From Pseudogracilibacillus sp037071985 (GTDB lineage Bacteria; Bacillota; Bacilli; Bacillales; Amphibacillaceae): a DNA stretch of 64,000 nt. Below are positions 34,778-43,915 of the stretch, one piece after another (the first letter of the stretch is position 1; each line of letters opens with the position of its first letter). Made by a program: the position numbers and the translations under genes. The DNA lies in NCBI RefSeq assembly GCF_037071985.1, contig NZ_JAXHDF010000005.1, forward strand, positions 291,080 to 355,079, read 5' to 3'. The notes under the pieces were generated by a model. That model had not been told where the DNA came from and did no database searches. It worked only from the letters and a program-made list of their open reading frames with translations.

Positions 34778-36043
34778 TTATTTAAAATAAACTAAGAAAT
34801 ATTTTCTTCTTCCACGTCTAATCACTGTAAACGTATCTTCTAATCGATCATCCACTGTCACGATATGCTGGACGTCCTGATTCCGTTCACCATTAATATA
34901 TATTGCACCACTATTAATATCTTCTCTTGCTTGACGTTTTGATGACGAAATTTTTGCATCAACTAGTAAGTCGACTAAGTTCACATCTTGTTTTTCCAAT
35001 TCATATGTTGGAACATCTTTAAATCCTTGTTCAATCTCGTCTTTCGTTAATTCCTTAACATCTCCACTAAACAAGGCTGCAGAAATTTTAATTGCTTGGT
35101 TTAACGCCGCTTCCCCATGCACCATTTTCGTCATTTCTTCTGCTAAACGTTTCTGTGCCTCACGTGCTCCAGGATTTTCTTCAACAGCTTTTTGTAACTC
35201 GGCAATCTCATCTTGGTTTAAAAAAGTGAAATAGTTTAAAAACTTAATTACATCACGATCATCCGTGTTATACCAGAATTGGTAAAACTCATATGGACTT
35301 GTCTTTTTCGCATCAAGCCATACAGCGCCGCCAGCTGTTTTTCCAAACTTCGTACCATCTGCTTTCGTAATCAACGGGACAGTTAAACCGAATACTTTAA
35401 TTTCCTCGTCTCCTTGTGTACGACGAATAAATTCCATTCCTGCTGTAATATTTCCCCACTGATCACTTCCACCGATTTGAAGAGTACAGTTTTCTTCTTC
35501 ATGTAATTTCATAAAATCATAGGATTGCAGTAACATATAGCTAAATTCTGTATAGGAAATCCCGTGCTCAATCCGTGAAGCCACCGCATCTTTAGCAAGC
35601 ATATAGTTCACTGTAAAATGTTTTCCAGCATCTCTTAGAAAATCAATAATCGTAATTTTTGACAGCCAATCATGATTGTTTCTAGCAACTGCAGCATTTT
35701 CACCTTCATCGAAATTAAGCAATCCTGCTAACTGATTTCGGATACTATCCGTAAAACCATGAACGACACTTTCTTCATTTAAAGACCTTTCACTCGATCT
35801 CCCACTAGGATCACCGATCATTCCCGTTCCACCGCCAATTAAAGCAATTGGTCGATGGCCGGCCTGCTGGAATCGTTTTAATATCGTAATCGGTAATAAG
35901 TGTCCGATATGCAAACTATCTGCAGTTGGGTCAAACCCACAGTAAAGAGTCACTTGATTTTCAGCAAGATGGTTGCTTAATCCCGCCTCATCTGTTGTCT
36001 GTTGAATTAAACCTCTGCTTTCAAGGTCATGTAAAATATCCAT
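34778..36043 (-). CDS. tyrS: Tyrosyl-tRNA synthetase
   Basis: 421 residues. It is a class I synthetase with YCGFDPTADSLHIGHLLP (HIGH motif) near 33 and KFGKTAGGAVWL (KMSKS equivalent) near 230. A C-terminal S4 RNA-binding domain lies near 350-415 (VDLLVDAKISSSKRQAREDI). It charges tRNA-Tyr. The longer GTG/ATG starts at 36052 and 36049 lie too near AAAGAG; ATG 36043 has eight-base spacing and the family's start. A tyrosine T-box leader precedes it. In B. subtilis it sits next to rpsD; here 30 kb separate them. Confidence 0.97.
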   Translation of the reverse strand: MDILHDLESRGLIQQTTDEAGLSNHLAENQVTLYCGFDPTADSLHIGHLLPITILKRFQQAGHRPIALIGGGTGMIGDPSGRSSERSLNEESVVHGFTDSIRNQLAGLLNFDEGENAAVARNNHDWLSKITIIDFLRDAGKHFTVNYMLAKDAVASRIEHGISYTEFSYMLLQSYDFMKLHEEENCTLQIGGSDQWGNITAGMEFIRRTQGDEEIKVFGLTVPLITKADGTKFGKTAGGAVWLDAKKTSPYEFYQFWYNTDDRDVIKFLNYFTFLNQDEIAELQKAVEENPGAREAQKRLAEEMTKMVHGEAALNQAIKISAALFSGDVKELTKDEIEQGFKDVPTYELEKQDVNLVDLLVDAKISSSKRQAREDINSGAIYINGERNQDVQHIVTVDDRLEDTFTVIRRGRRKYFLVYFK

Positions 36044-36080
36044 ATTCATCACTCTTTCATATTTTATTAATTTTTAAACA

Positions 36081-36330
36081 CAAAAAAGCCCCGTTCCTAA
36101 AAAGGGACGAAGCATATTCTCGCGGTACCACCCTTGTTGTAAATGAATATCCATTTACCACTTGGTATTGTTAACGATGGTTCTCACCGTCTTATTTGAA
36201 TAACCAAATAAGATCGCTCCTGACTGTAATTCGTTTGCAAATATTTACTGACTCCCACCAACCGTCAGCTCTCTGTAAAAGGGATTCGCTCACTACTTCG
36301 ATCATTCACTGCGAAATTCATAATATAATC
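36081..36330 (-). promoter_or_regulatory. T-box riboswitch (tyrosine)
   Basis: On the minus strand, in order: a Stem I motif with GAGAGCTGACGGTTGGTG, a specifier loop GAATTAC in which TAC (tyrosine codon) is at 36226-36228, the antiterminator T-box GGTGGTACCGCG (36121-36132), and the terminator GCTTCGTCCC...GGAACGGGGCTTTTTT (36085-36114). Uncharged tRNA-Tyr binding should stabilise the antiterminator and switch on tyrS. Confidence 0.95.
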
Positions 36331-36752
36331 TATATTGTAATGATCATTTTACAAAATGCAAATTATAACCATTATAAATTTTGAAGCCTCATCAAGATTA
36401 ATTAAATCATGTTTTCTCATTAGAGGATAAACTGTACTATTCACGCAGTCTATTTGATGGGTTATATTCAATATAAAACTTTCTATACTAAAATACGTCT
36501 CTAATAATTACCTCGAAATGCCCAAATATATTTTATAGCACACTTTTCTAAAACGTACGTGGCAACTTCTAATATAACTTACACATTTTTGTTGGAATAT
36601 CGTTGGAACATTTCTGACAAATATTCATGTATCCATTTCCACTTTTTACCTTTTATATATACAGTATACAATAGAAAATAAAATTGGAAAATACTTCAAA
36701 ACAACTATAAAACTATAGCCACAATTCTCTTAATCTATGATATAATATGTAG
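36331..36752. other. Divergent promoter region between tyrS leader and the PBP gene
   Basis: Contains TATATTA-like -10 sequences for tyrS on the minus strand near 36320-36345 and TATAAT at about 36740 for the PBP gene. No frame or RNA gene is seen in the AT-rich remainder. Confidence 0.4.
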
Positions 36753-36773
36753 TTGAATTTAGGAGGTTTCAGA

Positions 36774-39746
36774 ATGGATTTTAAACAATTTTTCCAACAG
36801 GTTGGAGATAGATTAAAAGGGTTATGGAATAAAGGCCAAATTCAAAAAACGTCTCGAATTACATATGATGTCGTTTGGAATATTATCTTATTTTTTATCA
36901 TTGTAGGTACTATGACAGTCATTTTTGCGGGTGGAGTTGGAGCAGGTTATTTTGCATCTCTTGTAAAAGACGAACCAATTCGTGACTATGATGAAATGAG
37001 AAAAGATATTTACAATTATGAAGAGACATCCAAACTATATTTTGCCGATAATAAATATATCGGTGATATCCGTGCAGACTTACACCGAGAAGAAGTCGAG
37101 TTAAAGGATATTTCCGAACAATTGACCCAAGCGGTAATTGCAACAGAAGATGAGCTGTTTTACGAACATAATGGAGTTGTGCCAAAAGCAATTGTACGTG
37201 CAGTCTACCAAGAAGTTTCTAACTCCGATACAAAAACGGGTGGGAGTACGTTAACTCAACAGTTGATTAAAAATCAAATTTTAACCAATGAAGTTTCCTT
37301 TGAACGAAAAGCTAAAGAAATTTTACTTGCCATGAGATTGGAACACTTTTTTGAAAAAGATGAAATTTTAGAAGCATATGTAAATATTGTTCCATATGGT
37401 AGAGATGCTTCCGGACAAAATATTGCAGGGATCCAAACAGCAGCTAAAGGCATATTTGGAGTAGATGCATCTGAATTAACTTTGCCACAAGCTGCATTTT
37501 TAGCAGGAATTCCACAAAATCCTTATGCCTATACTCCCTTTCAAACTTCGGGGGAGTTAAAAGAGGAAGAAGATTTACAAAAAGGGCTTAACCGGATGAA
37601 AACAGTCCTAAAGAGAATGTACCAAGCAGAATTTATTACAGAAAAAGAATATAATGAAGCGTTGGAATATGATATCGTTGAGGATTTTACAGAAAAAGTA
37701 AAATCACCAATTGATAAATACCCAGCGGTAGTACTTGAATTAGAAAAAAGAGCAAAAGCAATCATTGTTGAAGTTCTTGCCGAGGAAGACGGGTATACAC
37801 TTGAAGAAATTAATGAAAGTGAAGAACTGCAAGAACAATACAGTATATTAGCAGATCGTGCACTCCGAATGAATGGATACAATATTCATTCTACGATTGA
37901 TAAAAAAATGTATAATGCGATGCAAAAGGCCGCTAAAGATTATCAGTATTACGGTCCCGATCGCACCTTCACACCTAAAGGTGCAAAGGAATCAAAAACA
38001 GAGCAAGTTGAAACAGGTGCTGTCATTATTGAAAATAAGACCGGGAAAATATTAAGTTTCGTTCCGGGCCGTAATTTTCGTGCAGGAGATCGTGAAGTGA
38101 ATTATGCTACGGGATATGGAGCAGAAGGAAGAGAACCTGGTAGTACATTCAAACCTCTTTCAGTTTATGCACCTGCAATGGAGCTTGGTTATATTCAACC
38201 TGGTTCAGTTATTGCTGATATTCCTGGACTTTCAGGATATTCACCAAAGAACTATGGTGGAGCCTATTATGGATTAGTTTCTGCACGAGAAGCTTTAACA
38301 TACTCGTATAACACTTCCACAGCAGAAATTTATAAAAAAATATTACATGAAAATCCCGCAGAAAAATATTTGAAGAAAATGGGTATTTCATTACCAGAAA
38401 AACTGATAGATGATCCTACAATTGCTCTTGGTACGAATAATGTGACAGTCGAACAAAATACAAATGCATTTGCAACATTAAGTAATGGGGGTAAATTTTA
38501 TCAGTCTTATATGATTGAAAAAATTACTGACTCAGATGGCAATGTCATTTACGAACATGAGTCAGAGCCTGTGGATGTTTTTTCAGCACAAACAGCTTAT
38601 TTAACGATTGATATGATGCGGGATGTAATTCGTCAAGGAACGGCAGCCTACTTACCTCCCCGATTACAGTACGGCGGCGTGGACTGGGCAGGGAAAACTG
38701 GTACGTCTCAAGATTATCGTGACGCTTGGTTTGTCGGCACTAATCCAAATGTAACGATGGGAGTATGGCTTGGATATAATACCCCTAGCTCCATTTATTG
38801 TTCCGGTTGTTCACTTAGTTATAGCCAACGAACACAAAACTTATGGGCGCAATTAATGAACGCTGCTACCGAAGTGAATCCAGAATTGTTGGCTCCGAAA
38901 GAAGCTCATAAACGACCAGATGGTATTGTAAGCCGCAGCTACTGTGCAACGTCTGGAATGGCAGCATCTGATCTATGCTCACAAGCAGGATTAGTGCGCT
39001 CTGACATATACAACTCAAAATATGTACCTAACAAAACTGATGACAGTTTAGTAGGAGGAAACATGGCTCTTGTTGAGATTGATGGGGAGCAAGTAATCGC
39101 AGGGCCTAATACTCCATCCGAGTTTACAACTGGAGAATCTGGCGGATTTTCTTTCAACCCTGAATTTTTAAAACGAATGGGCTACGATCGATTAGGTGAC
39201 TTGTCTGTCCTAATCCCGAGACGAAATCCGGAGCCGTGGAAGAAAATTGGTTTTAAAGGGGGCTCTGCTTCAAGCGCAGGAGCAATTGAAAATGATAACG
39301 GAGCATCCCCCCCTGCTCCCGGATCTTTACAAGCTTCCGACAGTCATATTAGTTGGTCCGGAGCTAAAGGCCATTTAATCGTCGGTTATCGCATTTACTA
39401 TGCAGCCGGCGAAGGTGGTTCATATAAACTTATAGGCCATACGATAAAGCCTTCATATGCTATCCCTTCTGGAGAAGGCTCTTATCATGTACGAGCTGTC
39501 AATTATTTCGGAAGAGAATCAGAGCCGTCTAAGGCATTCACTGTTGAAGTTGATAATAAAAAAGAAGAAGAGGAACAAGAAAAAGAGAAGGATAAAGAAA
39601 AAGAAAAGGCAGATAAAGAAAGAGAGAAAGAAGAGAAGGAAAAAGAGAAAGAGAAAGAGAAAGAAAAAGAAAAAGAGAAGGATAAAGAAAAAGAGAAAGA
39701 AGAAAAACCTGAAGATGAAAAAGAAAACAGTGATGAAGAGGATTAA
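36774..39746 (+). CDS. Class A penicillin-binding protein (PBP1-type) with FN3-like domain and Lys/Glu tail
   Basis: 990 residues from ATG 36774 (AGGAGG eight bases upstream). There is a cytoplasmic start, then a membrane anchor (about 31-62). The GT51 glycosyltransferase has ATEDELFYEHNG (Glu near 125) and GGSTLTQQLIKN. The transpeptidase has Ser457-TFK, Ser511-YN and Lys641-TGT. A fibronectin-III-like domain covers about 855-925 (SGAKGHLIVGYRIYY, YHVRAVNYFGRESEPS). A tail of about 60 residues is almost pure K, E and D. It polymerises and cross-links peptidoglycan outside the membrane. B. subtilis ponA also has a long disordered tail, but this gene sits at a different locus. Confidence 0.93.
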   Translation: MDFKQFFQQVGDRLKGLWNKGQIQKTSRITYDVVWNIILFFIIVGTMTVIFAGGVGAGYFASLVKDEPIRDYDEMRKDIYNYEETSKLYFADNKYIGDIRADLHREEVELKDISEQLTQAVIATEDELFYEHNGVVPKAIVRAVYQEVSNSDTKTGGSTLTQQLIKNQILTNEVSFERKAKEILLAMRLEHFFEKDEILEAYVNIVPYGRDASGQNIAGIQTAAKGIFGVDASELTLPQAAFLAGIPQNPYAYTPFQTSGELKEEEDLQKGLNRMKTVLKRMYQAEFITEKEYNEALEYDIVEDFTEKVKSPIDKYPAVVLELEKRAKAIIVEVLAEEDGYTLEEINESEELQEQYSILADRALRMNGYNIHSTIDKKMYNAMQKAAKDYQYYGPDRTFTPKGAKESKTEQVETGAVIIENKTGKILSFVPGRNFRAGDREVNYATGYGAEGREPGSTFKPLSVYAPAMELGYIQPGSVIADIPGLSGYSPKNYGGAYYGLVSAREALTYSYNTSTAEIYKKILHENPAEKYLKKMGISLPEKLIDDPTIALGTNNVTVEQNTNAFATLSNGGKFYQSYMIEKITDSDGNVIYEHESEPVDVFSAQTAYLTIDMMRDVIRQGTAAYLPPRLQYGGVDWAGKTGTSQDYRDAWFVGTNPNVTMGVWLGYNTPSSIYCSGCSLSYSQRTQNLWAQLMNAATEVNPELLAPKEAHKRPDGIVSRSYCATSGMAASDLCSQAGLVRSDIYNSKYVPNKTDDSLVGGNMALVEIDGEQVIAGPNTPSEFTTGESGGFSFNPEFLKRMGYDRLGDLSVLIPRRNPEPWKKIGFKGGSASSAGAIENDNGASPPAPGSLQASDSHISWSGAKGHLIVGYRIYYAAGEGGSYKLIGHTIKPSYAIPSGEGSYHVRAVNYFGRESEPSKAFTVEVDNKKEEEEQEKEKDKEKEKADKEREKEEKEKEKEKEKEKEKEKDKEKEKEEKPEDEKENSDEED
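39551..39725 (+). repeat. Purine-rich low-complexity repeat coding for the PBP tail
   Basis: Runs of AAAGAGAAAGA- and GATAAAGAAAAAGAG-type hexamers encode the repeated KEKE/DKEKEK segment. The opposite strand shows a spurious F/L-rich frame. Confidence 0.8.
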
Positions 39747-39836
39747 GTAAACAATCATTTCATAGAAAACCTTGGCTGGCGAAAGCCTTAATTGGATTTA
39801 TCAAGATATGAGATTTATACTTTCTTATCTGCAAAA

Positions 39837-39868
39837 AAGAGGTCACCCTTGAGGTGTACCTCTTTTTC
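39837..39868 (+). terminator. PBP gene terminator
   Basis: AAGAGGT-CACC...GGTG-TACCTCTTTTT stem, about 90 bases after the stop. Confidence 0.75.
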
Positions 39869-39943
39869 TTACTACTTATGGCTAAGTACTTCTATAACAA
39901 AGTCCACTCTAATAGATGTACAATAACTGGAAAAGTTTGTGAG

Positions 39944-40789
39944 TTAAATATCTAGGCTAATACGGTTCCCAGCAGGATCGACAGTAATCACTTTGCCATT
40001 TTTCTCATACACGGGTGCGCCTATTTGTTTTATCTGAGCGATTATATTATTTCTCTTTTCCTCATTGGCTACCAACAGTCCATAAGATTCCAGTCCCACA
40101 CTATTTGCAGAAGGTGCTGGTGCTCCAACTCCATTCCATGTGTTTAACCCAATATAATGATGGTATTTGCCATCCGATATGAATAATGCCTGATTGCCAT
40201 AACGATTAACGACATTAAACCCAAGCCCTTTAACATAAAATTCTTCTGCCTTCTTCAAATCAGATACATGTAAATGAATATGTCCCATCTTTGTACCCGA
40301 CGGTAAACCTTTCCAAGACCCTTTCTCTTTAGAAAGAAGGTCAGCTACATTTAATGGATCTGTCGTCATTGCTACTTCACCGTTATTCCATTTCCAGTTA
40401 GATGAATCCCTATCCACATATATCTCAATTCCATTACCATCTGGATCAGATAAGTAAAGAGCCTCACTCACTAAGTGATCTGCCGCTCCAAGTTGTAAGT
40501 CTATTTTCGCAAAATGGTCAACAATACTAGCCAAGTCGGAACGGTTAGGCAGTAGGAGTGCAAAATGATATAAACCTGTTGTTCTTGAAGATTTAGGAAC
40601 AACCTTTTCAGGTTGGTAAATCGACAATAGTACGGTTTTTCCATCTGCAGTTAAATGAGCGGATGTGTCGTTCTTTTCTAATATTTTAAATCCGATTACA
40701 TGTTGATAAAAATCTAATGCATGTGTTAAACTTTGGACTTTTAAATTTACTTGATGTACAAATGTAATTGGTTTTTGATGAAAATTCAC
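39944..40789 (-). CDS. Two-domain VOC-family dioxygenase (catechol 2,3-dioxygenase-like, CatE-type)
   Basis: 281 residues from a GTG at 40789 with GGAGG seven bases upstream; an ATG 18 bases earlier contains that site. Two vicinal-oxygen-chelate domains are present. The first shows FVHQVNLKVQSL and DPDGNGIEIYVDR. The second shows GHIHLHVSDLKKAEEFYV, HHYIGLNTWNG and DPAGNRISLDI. Metal ligands are a histidine in GHIHLHV, a histidine in HHYIG and normally a glutamate near the end, where SLDI has Asp instead, so activity is uncertain. It resembles B. subtilis CatE (YfiE), which degrades catechol. Confidence 0.8.
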   Translation of the reverse strand: MNFHQKPITFVHQVNLKVQSLTHALDFYQHVIGFKILEKNDTSAHLTADGKTVLLSIYQPEKVVPKSSRTTGLYHFALLLPNRSDLASIVDHFAKIDLQLGAADHLVSEALYLSDPDGNGIEIYVDRDSSNWKWNNGEVAMTTDPLNVADLLSKEKGSWKGLPSGTKMGHIHLHVSDLKKAEEFYVKGLGFNVVNRYGNQALFISDGKYHHYIGLNTWNGVGAPAPSANSVGLESYGLLVANEEKRNNIIAQIKQIGAPVYEKNGKVITVDPAGNRISLDI

Positions 40790-40939
40790 AATATTACCTC
40801 CTATCAAAAGAAATAAGCTTTCTAAAAATGAAGGTCAAGAATTAACTAGTTCTTTTATTCTGTTCCCGTTATTATTGTAGCTGATACGAGAATAAAATAA
40901 ATGATATTTGCTCAGATAGTTATAAAAAACCTGAAGAAA

Positions 40940-41752
40940 TTAATCCTCAGGTTTTGATTCATGATTCGTATCTAAAATAACAATTTCAACTCGTCTGTTT
41001 TTACTCCAGTCTTCTGGCTTTTTATTTTCCACAACTGGTCGTGTATCACCATATCCTGCTATTAAGAAACGTGATTCGTCAAGATCAAGTTCTTCAATGA
41101 AGTAACGAACAACACTACCCGCTCTTGCACCAGATAACTCCCAATTTGAAGGATAACGATACGTTGAAATTGGTCGATTGTCCGTGTGCCCCTCAACCCG
41201 AACATTGTTTGGTATTCCTTTTAACAAATGACCAACTTCATCTAAAAATGGACGACCAGACTCTAGTATTTGAGCCTCTGCTGAATCAAAAAGAATGCTA
41301 TCTTGTAAAACTAAGATAACCCCTTCTTCCGTCCGACTTGCTGAAATAACGTCACCTAAATTTTCATCCTTTAAAAAAGCATCGACACTTTCCATTAGTT
41401 TTGCAAGCGCGTCAGCTTTCTTTTCCCACTCTTCCAAATGGTCGATCAAATCATCTACATCAACTTCTTCTTCAGCATCGTCCTTGCCTTCTTCATCTTC
41501 TTCATCATCTGAGGGTCCTCCAACATCAAGACCATTATCACCTGAAATATTTTCCGATGGAACTGCAGATGGTAGAAAGTCTAAGATTGCCCTGCTTTGA
41601 AATGAATTAGTAATAGATTCAAATTTAACTAAATCTATTTGAGACATAGAAAATAACAGAATGAAAAAAACTAACACTAAAGTAACTAAATCTGAATATG
41701 TAACCATCCATTTTGGTGCACCTTTATGCTGTTTTCTAGGCCTACGCTTCAT
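40940..41752 (-). CDS. motS: Flagellar stator protein MotS (MotB-like, Na+-type)
   Basis: 270 residues. One N-terminal span has the ion-conducting aspartate in MVTYSDLVTLVLVFFILLF (Asp near 21). An acidic linker of about 25 residues (DEEDEEGKDDAEEEVDVDD) lies near 78-102. An OmpA-like peptidoglycan-binding domain covers about 145-262 (VEGHTDNRPISTYRYPSNWELS, RRVEIVI). It overlaps motP by 11 bases. The gene order ccpA-motP-motS is as in B. subtilis, where MotPS is the sodium-driven stator. The acidic linker is longer than I expect (B. subtilis MotS is 242 residues). Confidence 0.9.
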   Translation of the reverse strand: MKRRPRKQHKGAPKWMVTYSDLVTLVLVFFILLFSMSQIDLVKFESITNSFQSRAILDFLPSAVPSENISGDNGLDVGGPSDDEEDEEGKDDAEEEVDVDDLIDHLEEWEKKADALAKLMESVDAFLKDENLGDVISASRTEEGVILVLQDSILFDSAEAQILESGRPFLDEVGHLLKGIPNNVRVEGHTDNRPISTYRYPSNWELSGARAGSVVRYFIEELDLDESRFLIAGYGDTRPVVENKKPEDWSKNRRVEIVILDTNHESKPED

Positions 41753-42557
41753 GAACTTTTTCCTCAGAGATCACTTTTTTTGAAGGGACAGCAGTTTCAT
41801 CACCATATAAGAATGCACTTAACTTTTCCTCTAAAATACGTGGATTTTGACCAGATTGAACACCGATAATACCTTCGATAATAATTTGTTTTATAAAAAT
41901 TTCTTCTTCGGTTTTATTCTCTAATTTACTAGCCATTGGAAGAAAAACTAAATTCGCTAGTACTGTTCCATATAGTGTAGTTAATAATGCAACCGCCATA
42001 TTGGGTCCTAAACTAGATGGATCATCTAAGCTACTTAACATTAATACTAGACCGATTAATGTTCCAATCATCCCCCAAGCAGGAGCATATTCTCCCGCTT
42101 TCTCGATAATAATTCGTCCTTTATAATGTCTATCTTCCATTGCTGTTATTTCTGCATTCATTATCTCATTAATGACTTCTGGTTCAATTCCGTCGATCGC
42201 TAGCATTATTCCTTTTTTAATAAATTCATCATCTACATCTTCTATTTCATTTTCTAATGCTAGTAGACCTTCTTTTCTCGCATGATCAGATAAGCGAATA
42301 AACAAGTGAATTAATTCTGGGATTTTACTATCATTTTTTCGAAATGCCTCTTTAAAAACGGTTGTGAATAGTTTAATTTGCTCATATTTAAAGTTGATAA
42401 GTAATGATCCTACGAGCCCACCGAGAACGATAAAAATAGAGGCAATGTCAATAAAATTATTGACCCCTTCTTTACCACCGTTTGATAATATAGCAAGCAT
42501 GATCATAATAAAACCTAGGGTAATACCTATTGGAGTCAGTATGTCTCTTTTTCTCAT
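41742..42557 (-). CDS. motP: Flagellar stator protein MotP (MotA-like, Na+-type)
   Basis: 271 residues and four membrane segments (about 9-26, 33-55, 155-178 and 185-208). The large cytoplasmic loop has the charged residues that face FliG. The MotA signature AGEYAPAWGMIGTLIGLVLML near 152 and GPNMAVALLTTLYGTVLAN near 183 are present. Five copies with two MotS form a sodium channel that drives flagellar rotation. It lies 61 bases downstream of ccpA and probably shares its transcript. Confidence 0.92.
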   Translation of the reverse strand: MRKRDILTPIGITLGFIMIMLAILSNGGKEGVNNFIDIASIFIVLGGLVGSLLINFKYEQIKLFTTVFKEAFRKNDSKIPELIHLFIRLSDHARKEGLLALENEIEDVDDEFIKKGIMLAIDGIEPEVINEIMNAEITAMEDRHYKGRIIIEKAGEYAPAWGMIGTLIGLVLMLSSLDDPSSLGPNMAVALLTTLYGTVLANLVFLPMASKLENKTEEEIFIKQIIIEGIIGVQSGQNPRILEEKLSAFLYGDETAVPSKKVISEEKVHEA

Positions 42558-42618
42558 ATACGTTAATCTCTCCCGAATCCTAGTGTAATTATTGCTATAT
42601 TAAATATCGGCAAAAATA

Positions 42619-43617
42619 TTATTTTGTTGAATCTCTTTTTATAATTCGGTGTGGAAGGATAACTGTATTCTCTTCTACCTCTTCTTTGTTCATATATTTA
42701 GTGAGTAATCTCATCGCAACTGCACCAATATCATACATTGGTTGGACAACAGTTGTTAATGTTGGACGTACCATTAAAGATACTCTTGTATTGTTGAATC
42801 CACAAACTTCAATATCATTAGGAACATGTAGCCCCTTATCCTGAATCCCGTGAATTACTCCGACTGCCATTTCATCTGTAGATGCAAAAATAGCTTTAGG
42901 TGGTTCAGATGTTTTTGCTAATAGTTCTTCTACCGCTTCAATCCCACCATTATACGTGCATTCTTTCGTAACTACTAAATTTTCATCCAACTCATAAGAA
43001 GCGTCTTGTATAGCCCGTACATACCCGTTATATTTCAGACCATTCGATTGAATATGTTCTTCACCTGTAATAAATGCCGGCTGAGTATTTGTATCCTCGA
43101 TCAATTGTTTTGTTGCTTCATATGTAGCAGTTTCATAATCGATATTTACTGAAGGAAGTTCATTATTCTCATCATGTGTTGCTGCCAAAACAACCGGAAC
43201 TCGTGATGTTTTAAATTGATTTATATGCTCCTCTGTAATTTCGCCACCCATGAAGACAATTCCATCTACTTGCTTTTCGAGCATCGTATCGATTAAGTGA
43301 AGTTCTTTTTCCTTATTTTGATCTGAGTTACTTAAAATAATATTATATTTATACATGGTTGCAATATCTTCAATTCCTCTTGTTAATTCCGAGAAGAAAC
43401 TACTGGAGATATCCGGAATAATTGCACCCACTGTAGTTGTTTTTTTGCTCGCTAATCCTCTAGCAACAGCATTTGGACGATATCCTAATCGTTCAATCGT
43501 ATCTAAAACCTTTTTTCTCGTTGTCGGTTTCACATTAGGATTCCCGTTCACAACTCTAGAAACGGTTGCCATCGATACATTTGCCTCTCTTGCTACATCA
43601 TAAATTGTTACGCTCAT
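42619..43617 (-). CDS. ccpA: Catabolite control protein A
   Basis: 332 residues from ATG 43617 with GGAGGTGG eight bases upstream. A LacI-type helix-turn-helix lies at 2-55 (TIYDVAREANVSMATVSRVV). The periplasmic-binding-protein-like core has the HPr-Ser46-P contact region and ends in RIIKRDSTK. CcpA with HPr-Ser-P binds cre sites and carries out carbon catabolite control in Firmicutes. Length and neighbours (motPS, aroA) match B. subtilis CcpA. Confidence 0.96.
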   Translation of the reverse strand: MSVTIYDVAREANVSMATVSRVVNGNPNVKPTTRKKVLDTIERLGYRPNAVARGLASKKTTTVGAIIPDISSSFFSELTRGIEDIATMYKYNIILSNSDQNKEKELHLIDTMLEKQVDGIVFMGGEITEEHINQFKTSRVPVVLAATHDENNELPSVNIDYETATYEATKQLIEDTNTQPAFITGEEHIQSNGLKYNGYVRAIQDASYELDENLVVTKECTYNGGIEAVEELLAKTSEPPKAIFASTDEMAVGVIHGIQDKGLHVPNDIEVCGFNNTRVSLMVRPTLTTVVQPMYDIGAVAMRLLTKYMNKEEVEENTVILPHRIIKRDSTK

Positions 43618-43770
43618 TTTTAGCCACCTCCGAAATTTCATTGTACATATTATAAAATAATACAATCCTTTAAATTATTCGCTTATTCAGCGAAAATCTA
43701 CTTTGCTTGAATAGTAGTATAGCCGAAGTAAGTCATCTTTATCATATCCTAGCTTGAATAAAAACACAAA

Positions 43771-43807
43771 AAATATACAGCTGACACAACGGTCAAACTG
43801 TATATTT
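43771..43807 (-). terminator. aroA terminator
   Basis: AAATATACAG/CTGTATATTT with an inner TGAC/GTCA pair. The minus strand continues TTTTTTGTGTTTTT. Confidence 0.8.
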
Positions 43808-43915
43808 CTTTAAAAATTAGTAAACTATCTTGCATGGTTGTCTAATATCTCATAAAAAACCAGCTAAACTTCACATATAAATGACCTTACTGTTTGCCAG
43901 TTTTTCTACCTTAGC

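Noticed and set aside
39519..39758. Minus-strand Phe/Leu-rich 79-codon frame, apparently a membrane protein
   Set aside because: It is the complement of the KE-repeat of the PBP gene; the hydrophobic reading is forced by the purine repeat.
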